Assembly (NCBI GenBank): GCA_049595035.1
Contig: JBMYKD010000005.1
Location: 42,999 to 106,998 of the forward strand
From: UBA12202 sp049595035
Lineage (GTDB): Bacteria; Pseudomonadota; Alphaproteobacteria; Puniceispirillales; UBA1172
DNA: 64,000 nt
Direction of reading: 5' to 3'
This document shows positions 18,187 to 27,065 of the stretch, piece after piece. Below the pieces are notes generated by a model. That model did not search any database, was not told where the DNA came from, and saw nothing but the letters and a program-made list of their open reading frames with translations. The translations under genes were made by a program, and so were the position numbers. The stretch's first letter is position 1; every line of letters starts with the position of its first letter.

Positions 18187-18609
18187 ATGGTGATGATGAA
18201 CAGTGATAAACGACTTTTTGGGACATGCCATTGCGGTGCGGTGAAAATATCGGTGCCGGCAGATATGGATTTCACATCGGCCAGACGTTGTGATTGTTCA
18301 TTTTGCCGTCGACGCTGGGCACCTTCAGCAGGCATTGCCGAAGATCAATTCCGCGTCGAAAAAGGCGCGGATATGTTATCTCTATACCAATTCAACACAT
18401 TAGCCGCAGAACATTATTTTTGCCGCAAATGTGGTATCTATACGCATCATCGCCGACGAAGTGACCCATTAATTTTTGGAATCAATGTGACATGTTTTGA
18501 CCATATCAACATGTCAGATTATAACTGCGTTGACATCAATGATGGTATCAATCATCCCAGTGACCAAATAAGTGACCAAATAAGTGACAGGACAAAAGAC
18601 AGGAAATAA
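18187..18609 (+). CDS. GFA (glutathione-dependent formaldehyde-activating/CENP-V) family protein
   Basis: The 140-residue protein shows the zinc-binding pattern of the GFA fold: Cys14 and Cys16 (GTCHCGAVK), Cys35, Cys37 and Cys40 (RRCDCSFCRRR), and Cys79 and Cys82 (YFCRKCGIYTHH). The family is named for an enzyme thought to form S-hydroxymethylglutathione, but most members have no proven reaction. ATG 18187 is chosen because earlier in-frame starts fall in the rpsI terminator; Mets at 18193 and 18196 are alternatives. The C-terminus ends in a tandemly repeated SDQI segment encoded by a 12-base DNA repeat. The hom gene follows four bases later after a shared AGGAAA stretch. Confidence 0.85.
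   Translation: MVMMNSDKRLFGTCHCGAVKISVPADMDFTSARRCDCSFCRRRWAPSAGIAEDQFRVEKGADMLSLYQFNTLAAEHYFCRKCGIYTHHRRRSDPLIFGINVTCFDHINMSDYNCVDINDGINHPSDQISDQISDRTKDRK
18559..18588 (+). repeat. 12-base tandem repeat in the 3' end of the GFA gene
   Basis: The unit AGTGACCAAATA occurs at 18559-18570 and 18571-18582, followed by a half copy AGTGAC at 18583-18588. In frame it encodes SDQI, SDQI, SD. Because the unit is a multiple of three, copy-number change would lengthen or shorten the protein tail without a frameshift. Confidence 0.85.
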
Positions 18610-18613
18610 AATA

Positions 18614-19918
18614 ATGGTAAATACATTACAGTTGGGCATTGCCGGCCTAGGTACCGTCGGGGCTGAGGTTGCACGACAGATCATCGCCAATCATGACCAT
18701 TTTCAGAAACAGGCAGGGCGGCCGCTGAAAGTAACCGCAGTATCAGCGCGGAATGCCAAAACAGACCGCGGGTTTCCCATGCAGGATATCCAGTTTTGTG
18801 ATAACCCGCTTGATCTGGCTAGTCTGGAAAATGTCGATGTTGTAATTGAACTGATCGGCGGTTCCGAAGGGGTTGCCCTTGATCTGGTTGAATCTGCCAT
18901 CGCCCAGGGCAAGCATGTCATCACCGCTAATAAAGCCCTGTTAGCCCATCATGGCTATATGCTGGCAGAAAAGGCAGAAAAGGCCGGGGTAATGCTGGCC
19001 GCCGAAGCATCCGTGGCAGGTGGCATACCTGTGCTGAAAACATTGCGCGAAAGCCTGTCTGGTAATCGGATTAACCGGATTACGGGTATTCTGAATGGCA
19101 CCTGTAATTATATTTTATCAACGATGCAGCATCAGCAACGTGATTTTGATGATGTTCTGGCTGAAGCCCAGAGGCTTGGTTACGCGGAAGCTGATCCCGG
19201 CTTTGACATTGATGGGGTTGATGCTGGCCATAAACTGGCTCTGCTTGGGGCGATCGGTTTTGGCACTGCCCCGTCTATTGATGCGGTTGATATGACAGGC
19301 GTAAGGTCAATCACCATGACGGATATGGAAAACGCCAGAAATCTGGGTTGTACCATCAGGCTTCTGGCCGAAGCGGAACAGACAGAAGATGGTCAGGTTC
19401 TCATGCGTGTTCGGCCGGTGATATTACCGCTTGAACACCAGCTTGCCAAAATCGACGGGCCGCTTAATGCCGTCACATTTACGGGTGAGCCTATTGGCGC
19501 CGTCACAGCCATTGGCCCGGGTGCAGGCGCCGGGGCAACGGCGTCTGCTGTTTTATCGGATATCATTGATCTGGCGGTTGGACGGGTAACACCATTTTTC
19601 GGAGTGCCAGCGGATCAACTGGCCGCCGCTCCTTCACGCACCACGCCGCAAAAACAGGGCCGATTTTTTATCCGCCTGAAAGTTTATGACCGGCCGGGAG
19701 TGCTTGCCGATATCACGACTATTTTAAAAGATCATGCCATTTCCGTTGAAAGCCTGATGCAATCCGGACGTTCTAATGATGGTGAAAATGGTGACGTTCC
19801 TGTTATTCTAACCACTCATGAAACAGCCCCGCAAGCCATCGCTGCGGCATCTGAACAATTGGCGCAATTACCCGCAATTCTGGCAGAACCGGTTATTCTG
19901 GCGATAGGCCAAGATTGA
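18614..19918 (+). CDS. hom: Homoserine dehydrogenase
   Basis: This enzyme reduces aspartate semialdehyde to homoserine with NAD(P)H, the branch point to threonine and methionine. Starting at ATG 18614 with AGGAAA just upstream, it has 434 residues. The Rossmann motif LGIAGLGTVGAEVA lies at the N-terminus, the catalytic core includes ITGILNGTCNYILS and AEADPGFDIDGVDAGHK, and a C-terminal ACT domain (about 350-430, FFIRLKVYDRPGVLADI) is the usual site of amino-acid feedback. It precedes recJ by six bases, the hom-recJ pairing common in alphaproteobacteria. Confidence 0.96.
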   Translation: MVNTLQLGIAGLGTVGAEVARQIIANHDHFQKQAGRPLKVTAVSARNAKTDRGFPMQDIQFCDNPLDLASLENVDVVIELIGGSEGVALDLVESAIAQGKHVITANKALLAHHGYMLAEKAEKAGVMLAAEASVAGGIPVLKTLRESLSGNRINRITGILNGTCNYILSTMQHQQRDFDDVLAEAQRLGYAEADPGFDIDGVDAGHKLALLGAIGFGTAPSIDAVDMTGVRSITMTDMENARNLGCTIRLLAEAEQTEDGQVLMRVRPVILPLEHQLAKIDGPLNAVTFTGEPIGAVTAIGPGAGAGATASAVLSDIIDLAVGRVTPFFGVPADQLAAAPSRTTPQKQGRFFIRLKVYDRPGVLADITTILKDHAISVESLMQSGRSNDGENGDVPVILTTHETAPQAIAAASEQLAQLPAILAEPVILAIGQD

Positions 19919-19924
19919 TCTGAT

Positions 19925-21718
19925 ATGACGGAAACTGCAAATCATGGCGTTTCTTCCTCGCTTTCTGCCACAGGTGCCCATTGGGTATTCTCGCATCCTC
20001 CCCAGCATATCAAGGATGGATTGATAGACGCATCAGGGATGCCGCACCCCTTGGCGCATATTCTGGCTATGCGCGGAATTACCAAAGCCGATCTGGAACA
20101 ATGGCTTGACCCGAAGATACGGGATCTGATGCCTGACCCGTCTCAATTGGCTGATATGGATATCGCGGTGGCACGTCTGGCAGATGCCGTCATTGCCGGT
20201 GAACCTGTTGGGATTTTTGGGGATTATGATGTTGATGGTGCCAGCTCAACAGGAATTCTCTATCAGTGTTTGCAGCATCTTGGGCTGGCTGTTTCCTATC
20301 ATATTCCGCATCGTTTCACGGAAGGCTATGGGCCTAATTTACCGGCACTGTTGGGGTTGAAGGAAAAGGGCTGTCAATTGATTGTAACCGTGGATTGCGG
20401 GGTGACCGCCCATGAACCGATTGCCGCCACGGTTGAAGCAGGGGTAGATGTCATTATCATTGATCATCATTTGCCGGGTGTTGATCTGCCGCCAGCTGTC
20501 GCGGTGGTTAACCCGAACAGGCTGGATGATAATAGCGGTCTTGGTTATATGGCGGCGGCCGGGGTTGTGTTTATGCTGATTGTTGCGCTGATACGGGAAT
20601 TGCGCCAGCGTGACTGGTTTGCGGCAAATGACAAAACAGAACCGGATATGATGGCAGCAATTGATCTGGTCGGGCTGGCCACGGTTGCTGATGTTGTTCC
20701 GCTGGCTGGTTTAAATCGTGCTTTTGTTCGCACGGGACTAAAGATTATGGCTAAACGCAATCGGGCAGGTTTGCGGGTGCTGGCAGATATCGGGCGTCTT
20801 AATGCTCCGCCAGATACGCAATCGCTAGGCTTTGTTCTGGGGCCACGGATCAATGCCGCGGGCCGCTTTGGTCAATCTGATCTTGGGGTTTCCCTGCTGA
20901 CCACAGATGATCCGCAACAGGCACTGGAATTGGCAACGATGCTGGATCAGCTGAATATCAAACGCCAGACGGTTGAACGTGAAACAACGGCCGCGGCTCT
21001 GGCAGAGGCAGAAAATCAGACAGATGCGGTTATATGTGTGGCGGGTGACGGCTGGCACGAAGGCGTCATCGGCATATCGGCCGGCCGGCTGAAAGATGCG
21101 CTGAACAAACCGGCTTGCGTGATTAGCGTTTCAACAGATGCTGATGGCCGCAAAATTGGTAAGGGGTCAGGCCGGTCTGTTGCAGGAATGCGATTAGGCG
21201 CGGCTATTATTGCGGCTAAACAGAAAGGCTATTTGCTGGCAGGTGGCGGTCATGACATGGCCGCCGGATTTAGTCTGGATATGGCACAATTTGATGATTT
21301 TCGTGCTTTTATCAATCATCGGGCAGAAACCGAACTGGCTAATCAGCCGCCGCATCGTGAATGGCATGTGGATGCTGATATCCCGCTTAGTCTGGCAAAT
21401 GAAACTTTGCTGGACTGGCTAGATCGGATAGGGCCATTTGGAACCGGCTTTCCGCAACCTCTGTTCCATGCCTCCGGTGTCAGGGTCACATCACTGCGCC
21501 GCATGGGTAAATCAGAAGAACACTATGGGTTTAGGCTTGATGACGGGCTCGGACAGATAGATGCTGTTGCCTTTCGGGTCGCTGGCACGCCTCTGGGGGC
21601 GGCATTATTGTGCATGCAGGATGGACGAAAAGCCAATATTATTGGCAGAATTAACCGGAATCGGTTCCGTGGTGAGGATCGGGCGCAAATGATTATCACT
21701 GATCTGCAATTTGTTTGA
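19925..21718 (+). CDS. recJ: Single-stranded-DNA-specific exonuclease RecJ
   Basis: RecJ degrades single-stranded DNA 5' to 3' in recombination and mismatch repair. The 597 residues contain the DHH phosphoesterase motifs GIFGDYDVDGASSTG (about 98-112), VTVDCGVTAHE and IIIDHHLPG, then the DHHA1 domain with GRINAAGRFG and AGGGHDMAAGF, and a C-terminal OB-like segment. Motifs and length are complete. The gene follows hom closely. A tRNA-Glu gene lies 55 bases beyond its stop. Confidence 0.97.
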   Translation: MTETANHGVSSSLSATGAHWVFSHPPQHIKDGLIDASGMPHPLAHILAMRGITKADLEQWLDPKIRDLMPDPSQLADMDIAVARLADAVIAGEPVGIFGDYDVDGASSTGILYQCLQHLGLAVSYHIPHRFTEGYGPNLPALLGLKEKGCQLIVTVDCGVTAHEPIAATVEAGVDVIIIDHHLPGVDLPPAVAVVNPNRLDDNSGLGYMAAAGVVFMLIVALIRELRQRDWFAANDKTEPDMMAAIDLVGLATVADVVPLAGLNRAFVRTGLKIMAKRNRAGLRVLADIGRLNAPPDTQSLGFVLGPRINAAGRFGQSDLGVSLLTTDDPQQALELATMLDQLNIKRQTVERETTAAALAEAENQTDAVICVAGDGWHEGVIGISAGRLKDALNKPACVISVSTDADGRKIGKGSGRSVAGMRLGAAIIAAKQKGYLLAGGGHDMAAGFSLDMAQFDDFRAFINHRAETELANQPPHREWHVDADIPLSLANETLLDWLDRIGPFGTGFPQPLFHASGVRVTSLRRMGKSEEHYGFRLDDGLGQIDAVAFRVAGTPLGAALLCMQDGRKANIIGRINRNRFRGEDRAQMIITDLQFV

Positions 21719-21727
21719 TTTATTCAC

Positions 21728-21757
21728 TTGATTTGCGCCATAGGTTTAGTGTAAGCA
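21728..21757 (+). promoter_or_regulatory. Possible promoter of tRNA-Glu
   Basis: TTGATT (21728-21733), an 18-base spacer and TAAGCA (21752-21757) lie 16 bases before the mature tRNA 5' end. The -10 box is weak, so this is only a candidate; read-through from hom-recJ is the alternative. Confidence 0.3.
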
Positions 21758-21772
21758 TGTGCTTGCCTTTAT

Positions 21773-21848
21773 GACCCGTTCGTCTAGAGGCCTAGGACAT
21801 CGGCCTTTCACGCCGACAACACGGGTTCGAATCCCGTACGGGTCGCCA
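21773..21848 (+). tRNA. tRNA-Glu (anticodon UUC)
   Basis: The 76-base gene folds into a complete cloverleaf. The acceptor stem GACCCGT (21773-21779) pairs with ACGGGTC (21838-21844), with discriminator G and an encoded CCA at 21846-21848. The anticodon stem TCGGC/GCCGA encloses the loop CTTTCAC with anticodon TTC, and the T-loop is GTTCGAATC. The opposing photolyase gene ends 90 bases downstream. Confidence 0.97.
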
Positions 21849-21937
21849 TTTCTTTCCTCTTTATGCTTTTTATCCTGATAAGCTCTGCTTAGCTTAAACA
21901 GATATTGTGGACAATAAGATGATATTTGCCCAATAGA

Positions 21938-23461
21938 TTAGGATAAATGATTGAGAAAATCCTGACTTTCCTTTGATATTTGCGCTTTGCGGTCATCATC
22001 CATCCGGGCCAGATTACGATAAGGCATACCCATGCGCGGATTACCTGAAAGATGGGGCGCGTTACGGATCAGAAAGTCCCAGTAGAGATAATTAAAGGGG
22101 CAGGCATTTTTGCCCAGTTTCTCTTTGACCTTATACGCACAGCCCTTGCAATAATCGGACATGCGGTTGATATAGGCACCGCTGGCGGCATAGGGCTTAC
22201 TGGCTAGATCACCACCATCGGCATAAAGCGTCATTCCGCTGACATTTGGCATTTCCACCCATTCATAAGCATCGGCATAAACCGCCAGATACCATGCATT
22301 AACCTCTGCCGGGTCTATTCCGGCCAGCAGGGCAAAATTACCCAGTACCATCAAGCGCTGTATGTGATGGGCATAGGCATGATCTTTTGTGTTCTGAACC
22401 GAAATACGCATGCAATTCATATCGGTGTCTGCAGTCCAGTAAAAATCAGGCAGGGGGCGTTTGGCATTCAGATGATTGGATACGGCATATTCGGGCATTC
22501 TCAACCAGTAAATCCCGCGCACATATTCTCGCCATCCCAGAATTTGTCTGATAAATCCCTCCACGGCGTTAAGCGGTGCGGTGCCATTCAGCCATGCATG
22601 TTCTGCTGCCCTGATACATTCCATCGGTGATAGCAGTCCAATGTTCAGATAAAGCCCGATATGGGCATGATACATCCATGGTTCATCCTGCAACATAGCA
22701 TCCTGATATGTGCCAAAATCTGGCAGCCGTTCACGGATAAAATCATCCAGAACCTTAAGCGCATCGGGGCGGGTAACAGCAAAGAAAAACCCGTCGGTTG
22801 ATCCCATATGATCCGGAAAACGGCGTTCTACCATGTCCATCACTGCCATGGTGATCTGATCAGTTTTGTATTGTGTTGGCGGCGGTGGGGTTAACCCTTC
22901 TTTTGGCGGGGCTCTGTTTTCGCTATCATAATTCCATTCACCGCCAGCGGGTTTATCACCATCCATTAAAACCTGATGCTGTCGTCGCATATCTCTGTAA
23001 AAATATTCCATGCGGAGCGATTTTCGGCCTTCTGCCCATGCCGCGAACATCTGATGACTGGCAAGGAAACGGTCATCATCATAACAATGTACAGGAACGG
23101 AACACATATCCTGCCATGAACGGATATCTTCAGTCAGGCGATATTCACTGGCCAGAGTAATAGCGATCTGATCCGGTTGAAGCAGGGCGATATGGCGTTT
23201 TACTTCACCCCGGATGGAATGGCTATTATCAGGGTCATCAAGGGTAACATAAACCACTTCATGTCCTTGTTCGCGCAATCTGTCGGCAAAATGCCGCATG
23301 GCAGAAAAGACAAAGGTTAGTTTTTTCTTATGATGCCGCACATAGCTGGCTTCATCCATGACTTCCGCCATGAGAATAATATCTGTTTCCCCTATATCCT
23401 TGAGGGTGGCGATACCGTCGCTTAGCTGGTCACCCAATATCACACGCAGTGTTTTCATCAT
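21938..23461 (-). CDS. Prokaryotic (6-4) photolyase with iron-sulfur cluster (FeS-BCP/PhrB type)
   Basis: This cryptochrome/photolyase family member probably repairs UV-induced (6-4) photoproducts with light, using FAD. Starting at ATG 23461 (MMKTLRVILGDQLS; GGAG just upstream) it has 507 residues, and four Cys fall at 350, 438, 441 and 454. As I recall, these are the positions of the 4Fe-4S ligands in the Agrobacterium PhrB protein. Other matches are the N-terminal VILGDQL strand, GWREYVRGIYW, DHAYAHHIQRLMVLGNFAL and the C-terminal YCKGCAYKVKEK stretch. It stands alone between tRNA-Glu and fabD, with a palindrome in its upstream gap. Confidence 0.93.
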   Translation of the reverse strand: MMKTLRVILGDQLSDGIATLKDIGETDIILMAEVMDEASYVRHHKKKLTFVFSAMRHFADRLREQGHEVVYVTLDDPDNSHSIRGEVKRHIALLQPDQIAITLASEYRLTEDIRSWQDMCSVPVHCYDDDRFLASHQMFAAWAEGRKSLRMEYFYRDMRRQHQVLMDGDKPAGGEWNYDSENRAPPKEGLTPPPPTQYKTDQITMAVMDMVERRFPDHMGSTDGFFFAVTRPDALKVLDDFIRERLPDFGTYQDAMLQDEPWMYHAHIGLYLNIGLLSPMECIRAAEHAWLNGTAPLNAVEGFIRQILGWREYVRGIYWLRMPEYAVSNHLNAKRPLPDFYWTADTDMNCMRISVQNTKDHAYAHHIQRLMVLGNFALLAGIDPAEVNAWYLAVYADAYEWVEMPNVSGMTLYADGGDLASKPYAASGAYINRMSDYCKGCAYKVKEKLGKNACPFNYLYWDFLIRNAPHLSGNPRMGMPYRNLARMDDDRKAQISKESQDFLNHLS

Positions 23462-23525
23462 ATCTCCTTCAACCCTATCTATGGGGATATGTGATGGAAA
23501 CAAGTGGGCAAGGCGAGATCAGGCT

Positions 23526-23541
23526 GTTAGCAGTTGCTAAC
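23526..23541. promoter_or_regulatory. Palindrome between the photolyase gene and fabD
   Basis: GTTAGCA (23526-23532) and its exact complement TGCTAAC (23535-23541) flank a two-base centre. It lies in the 182-base divergent gap, 65 bases upstream of the photolyase start and about 100 bases before fabD. The size and symmetry suit the operator of a dimeric repressor. No T-run follows, so it is not a terminator. The regulator is unknown. Confidence 0.45.
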
Positions 23542-23643
23542 GCTATTCTGACCAAGAGAATATTTGCCGGAGCATAGTTAATTTGTTATGGTTTTTAGTC
23601 TTTCCGGATATATCACCACATCAGCAAGAATGGACAGGATCAT

Positions 23644-24585
23644 ATGACAAAAACAGCCTTTCTTTTTCCCGGTCAGGGGTCACAGACAGTTGGCATGGGG
23701 GCATCATTGATGGCGGCATGTTCGGTTGCCAGACAAACCGTTGAACAGGTTGATGCCGCACTGGGCGGCGGTTTGTTAAGCATCATGACAGAAGGTTCCG
23801 ATGATGAATTAAAACTGACCAGAAATGCACAGCCAGCCTTGATGGCAACCGCTGTTGCTACTGTTCGTTCGCTCGAAAATGCCATGGGTAAATCCATTGA
23901 TCAGATGGCCGATTATGTTGCTGGCCATTCACTGGGTGAATATTCTGCCATGACAGCCGTCCATGTGTTTGATACCGATATTGCGGCTAAATTGCTTCGT
24001 CATCGTGGAGATGCCATGCAGGCCGCTGTTCCCGCGGGCGAAGGCGCCATGGCCGCATTGCTAGGAGTTGATATTGAACAGGTGGAACAAATCCTTGCCA
24101 GCATTGACGGACTTGTTGAGATTGCAAATGATAATAGTGTTGGTCAGGTGGTGATCAGTGGGTCGGCTGATGCTGTCAATCAAGCCATTACAGCAGCAAA
24201 GGATGCTGGGGTCAGGCGTGCCATGCTATTACCGGTCAGTGCGCCATTTCATTGTGGCCTGATGGCGCCAGCGGCGGATGCCATGGCGGAAATACTGGCT
24301 GAAACAACACTTCATATTCCGGCATTGCCTGTTGTGACTAACGTTAACGCGAAACCCGAAGATGACCCCAGTATATTGCGTGATTTACTGGTGCGGCAGG
24401 TAACAGGACGGGTGCGCTGGCGCGAATCCCTGATCAGTATGGCAGAACATGGCGTGACCCGATTTATCGAACTAGGAACAGGAAAGGTGCTGACAGGGCT
24501 GGTTAAGCGCACGCTACCAGACGTCGAAGCCTTTAATATTGATACGGCTGATGATATGGATAAAGCGGTTTCCGTATTATCATGA
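23644..24585 (+). CDS. fabD: Malonyl CoA-acyl carrier protein transacylase
   Basis: FabD moves malonyl groups from CoA to ACP, supplying the extender unit for fatty-acid synthesis. The 313 residues carry the FLFPGQGSQTVGMG opening, the nucleophile Ser96 in VAGHSLGEYSA, and the catalytic His in PVSAPFHCGLM. It opens the fabD-fabG-acpP-fabF cluster, 26 bases ahead of fabG. Confidence 0.97.
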   Translation: MTKTAFLFPGQGSQTVGMGASLMAACSVARQTVEQVDAALGGGLLSIMTEGSDDELKLTRNAQPALMATAVATVRSLENAMGKSIDQMADYVAGHSLGEYSAMTAVHVFDTDIAAKLLRHRGDAMQAAVPAGEGAMAALLGVDIEQVEQILASIDGLVEIANDNSVGQVVISGSADAVNQAITAAKDAGVRRAMLLPVSAPFHCGLMAPAADAMAEILAETTLHIPALPVVTNVNAKPEDDPSILRDLLVRQVTGRVRWRESLISMAEHGVTRFIELGTGKVLTGLVKRTLPDVEAFNIDTADDMDKAVSVLS

Positions 24586-24611
24586 TTGACAAAGCATAAG
24601 GAGTCTTCACC

Positions 24612-25361
24612 ATGTTTGACCTAAGCGGCAAAACAGCACTTGTAACCGGGGCAAGCGGCGGCATTGGTTCAGAAATCGCGCAAGCATTAGCGTTGCGTGG
24701 TGCCAATGTTATCCTGACAGGCACGCGAAAGCAGGTATTAGAGGACGTGGCAAATGGGCTAACGCTATCTGCTGACCAATGCGCGGCTGTTATTCCTGCT
24801 GATCTGAGTGATCCTGATGCAGCTAAATATTTGCTAGAACAAGCAGAGGATCAGATCGGCGGGGTCGATATACTGGTTAATAATGCCGGTCTGACACGCG
24901 ATGGATTGCTGATGCGGATGAAAGACGAAGACTGGCAAACGGTACTTGATATCAATCTGACCTCAGTCATGCGACTAAGCAGGGCGGTTTTGCGCGGGAT
25001 GATGAAAGCCAGATGGGGGCGAATTATCCAGATATCATCTATTGTGGGTTATACGGGCAATCCCGGACAGACAAATTACGCGGCTTCAAAGGCTGGCATG
25101 ACTGGATTTACCAAATCACTCGCCCTTGAAGTTGCTTCACGCGGGGTAACAGCTAATGTGGTGGCTCCCGGGTTTATCCAGACAGCAATGACAGACGCCC
25201 TGACCGATGAACAGAAAGCCGAACTGATAAAGAAAGTGCCTGCTGGTGCAATGGGGCAGGTGCAGGATATCGCCGCCGCCGTTGTGTATTTAGCCAGTCC
25301 GGAAGCAGGTTATGTCACCGGCGCTACAATCCATGTCAATGGCGGAATGGCCATGCTCTGA
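24612..25361 (+). CDS. fabG: 3-oxoacyl-[acyl-carrier-protein] reductase FabG
   Basis: This NADPH-dependent short-chain reductase reduces 3-oxoacyl-ACP to 3-hydroxyacyl-ACP. The 249 residues include the cofactor loop TGASGGIG (12-19), NNAG (90-93), and the catalytic set Ser142/143, Tyr156 and Lys160 (IISSIV and NYAASKAG). AAGGAGT lies about nine bases before the ATG. A 167-base gap separates it from acpP, so the latter may have its own promoter. Confidence 0.97.
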   Translation: MFDLSGKTALVTGASGGIGSEIAQALALRGANVILTGTRKQVLEDVANGLTLSADQCAAVIPADLSDPDAAKYLLEQAEDQIGGVDILVNNAGLTRDGLLMRMKDEDWQTVLDINLTSVMRLSRAVLRGMMKARWGRIIQISSIVGYTGNPGQTNYAASKAGMTGFTKSLALEVASRGVTANVVAPGFIQTAMTDALTDEQKAELIKKVPAGAMGQVQDIAAAVVYLASPEAGYVTGATIHVNGGMAML

Positions 25362-25419
25362 TCACATGATCAGCAATGGAAATCGTGACGATATAAAATG
25401 GCTGGAATAATTCTTTTTT

Positions 25420-25509
25420 GGCCATTATACTATTTTAACATTAAGGCTGGTTTTCACATAAGGGATATGATAAATAATCGGCCATCTTTTAGGTCTAATC
25501 AGGCCATCT
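25420..25509 (+). promoter_or_regulatory. Repeated GGCCAT motifs upstream of acpP
   Basis: GGCCAT occurs three times in the fabG-acpP gap: at 25420-25425, and extended to GGCCATCT at 25480-25487 and 25502-25509. The last two are 22 bases apart, two helical turns, and are interleaved with repeated TCTAATC. A TATACT hexamer at 25426-25431 could be a -10 box. The layout suggests regulation of acpP, but no known fatty-acid regulator site is recognised. Confidence 0.3.
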
Positions 25510-25528
25510 AATCTTTTGGGAGACATCC

Positions 25529-25765
25529 ATGAGCGACACTTTTGACCGTATTAAATCCATCGTTGTTGATCATCTTGGGGTTGATGACGACAAGGTAACC
25601 GAAACTGCCAATTTTGTTGACGATCTTGGGGCAGATAGCCTTGATACTGTTGAACTTGTTCTTGCCTTTGAAGAAGAATTCAATATTGAAATTCCAGATA
25701 CCGCTGCCGAGAAAATTCAGACCATTAAAAATGCTGTGGATTTTGTCGATAGTGCATCTGCCTAA
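25529..25765 (+). CDS. acpP: Acyl carrier protein
   Basis: ACP carries growing acyl chains on a phosphopantetheine arm for fatty-acid, lipid A and phospholipid synthesis. The 78-residue acidic protein has the attachment Ser37 in GADSLDTVELV and the standard four-helix pattern. GGGAG lies seven bases before the ATG. fabF follows after 27 bases. The unusually long upstream gap with repeated motifs suggests separate transcription of this abundant protein. Confidence 0.98.
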   Translation: MSDTFDRIKSIVVDHLGVDDDKVTETANFVDDLGADSLDTVELVLAFEEEFNIEIPDTAAEKIQTIKNAVDFVDSASA

Positions 25766-25792
25766 TCACGATTTGCTAACAGGCATTTCAAG

Positions 25793-27058
25793 ATGAGGCG
25801 TGTGGTCATCACCGGCCTGGGAATGATTACTCCTCTGGGGTATGGCGTTGATACGAACTGGAACGCTATTCTATCTTCCAAATCAGGTCTGGCAAATATT
25901 ACAGAATTCGATGTATCGGATTTGCCCTGCCAGATTGCAGGGCGTATTCCCATTTCTGATGATCGCGAAAACGCCATTGATCTTAATGATCTTCTTGATG
26001 CTAAAGATCGCCGTAAGCTGGATGATTTTGTATCTTACGGTATTATTGCGGCTAATCAGGCGCTGGCCGATTCCGGCTGGGTGGCTGATAGCGAAGATAA
26101 ATCCTTTCGCACCGGCGTTATGATCGGGTCGGGAATTGGTGGATTATCTACCATCTATGAAGCCAGCATCCTCTTGAATGAGAGGGGGCCACGCCGGATC
26201 AGCCCGTTTTTCATCCCATCTTCACTGATTAATCTGATCTCCGGTCAGGTTTCCATCAGACATAATCTGAAAGGCCCTAATCATGCTGTTGTGACAGCAT
26301 GTTCCACTGGCGCCCATGCCATTGGTGATGCATCACGGCTAATCAAATATGGTGATGCCGATGTTATGGTTGCTGGCGGGGCCGAAGCGGCGGTATGCCG
26401 GCTAGGTCTTGCCGGGTTCAGTGCTTTAAAAGCATTATCATCCAGTTATAACGATACACCGCAAAAAGCATCACGCCCATGGGATAAGGATCGTGACGGC
26501 TTTGTCATGGGTGAAGGGGCTGGCGTATTAGTCCTTGAAGAATACGAACACGCCAAAGCGCGTGGGGCTAAAATATACGCTGAAGTGAAGGGCTACGGGC
26601 TTTCTGGTGACGCTTACCATATTACGGCCCCGGCAGAAGACGGCGATGGTGGTTTCCGTTCTATGTCCGCGGCATTGCGTGATGCTGGCCTTTCTATTGA
26701 TCAGATTGATTATATCAATGCCCATGGAACCTCAACACCACTGGGTGATATGATTGAACTGAATGCAGTTTCTAAGCTGTATAATGGTGATAAGGCAAAT
26801 ATAAATATGTCCTCGACCAAAAGCGCGACAGGCCATTTGCTGGGTGCTGCTGGTGCTATTGAAGCGATTTATTCCATTCTGTCTGTTAGAGATGGTAAAT
26901 TGCCGCCAACACTCAATCTGGATGATCCATCTGATGACATTGGTGCCATTAATCTGGTGCCGCATGAAGCACAGGATAAACCTGTCCGCAATGCTTTATC
27001 TAATTCTTTTGGTTTTGGCGGCACTAATGCGTCACTCATTGTCGGCCAGCTGGATTGA
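25793..27058 (+). CDS. fabF: 3-oxoacyl-[acyl-carrier-protein] synthase II (FabF)
   Basis: FabF is the elongating condensing enzyme of type II fatty-acid synthesis, important for temperature-dependent unsaturation in proteobacteria. The 421-residue thiolase-fold protein has the nucleophile Cys170 (VVTACSTGAHAIG) and two catalytic His in NAHGTSTPLGD and KSATGHLLGAAG. The C-terminus ends with the SNSFGFGGTNASL stretch typical of the family. mltG follows eight bases after the stop. Confidence 0.98.
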   Translation: MRRVVITGLGMITPLGYGVDTNWNAILSSKSGLANITEFDVSDLPCQIAGRIPISDDRENAIDLNDLLDAKDRRKLDDFVSYGIIAANQALADSGWVADSEDKSFRTGVMIGSGIGGLSTIYEASILLNERGPRRISPFFIPSSLINLISGQVSIRHNLKGPNHAVVTACSTGAHAIGDASRLIKYGDADVMVAGGAEAAVCRLGLAGFSALKALSSSYNDTPQKASRPWDKDRDGFVMGEGAGVLVLEEYEHAKARGAKIYAEVKGYGLSGDAYHITAPAEDGDGGFRSMSAALRDAGLSIDQIDYINAHGTSTPLGDMIELNAVSKLYNGDKANINMSSTKSATGHLLGAAGAIEAIYSILSVRDGKLPPTLNLDDPSDDIGAINLVPHEAQDKPVRNALSNSFGFGGTNASLIVGQLD

Positions 27059-27065
27059 CCTTGAC

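Noticed and set aside
21880..21897. TAAGCT-N6-AGCTTA inverted repeat between tRNA-Glu and the photolyase gene
   Set aside because: Short stem and no T-run on either strand, so a terminator cannot be supported.
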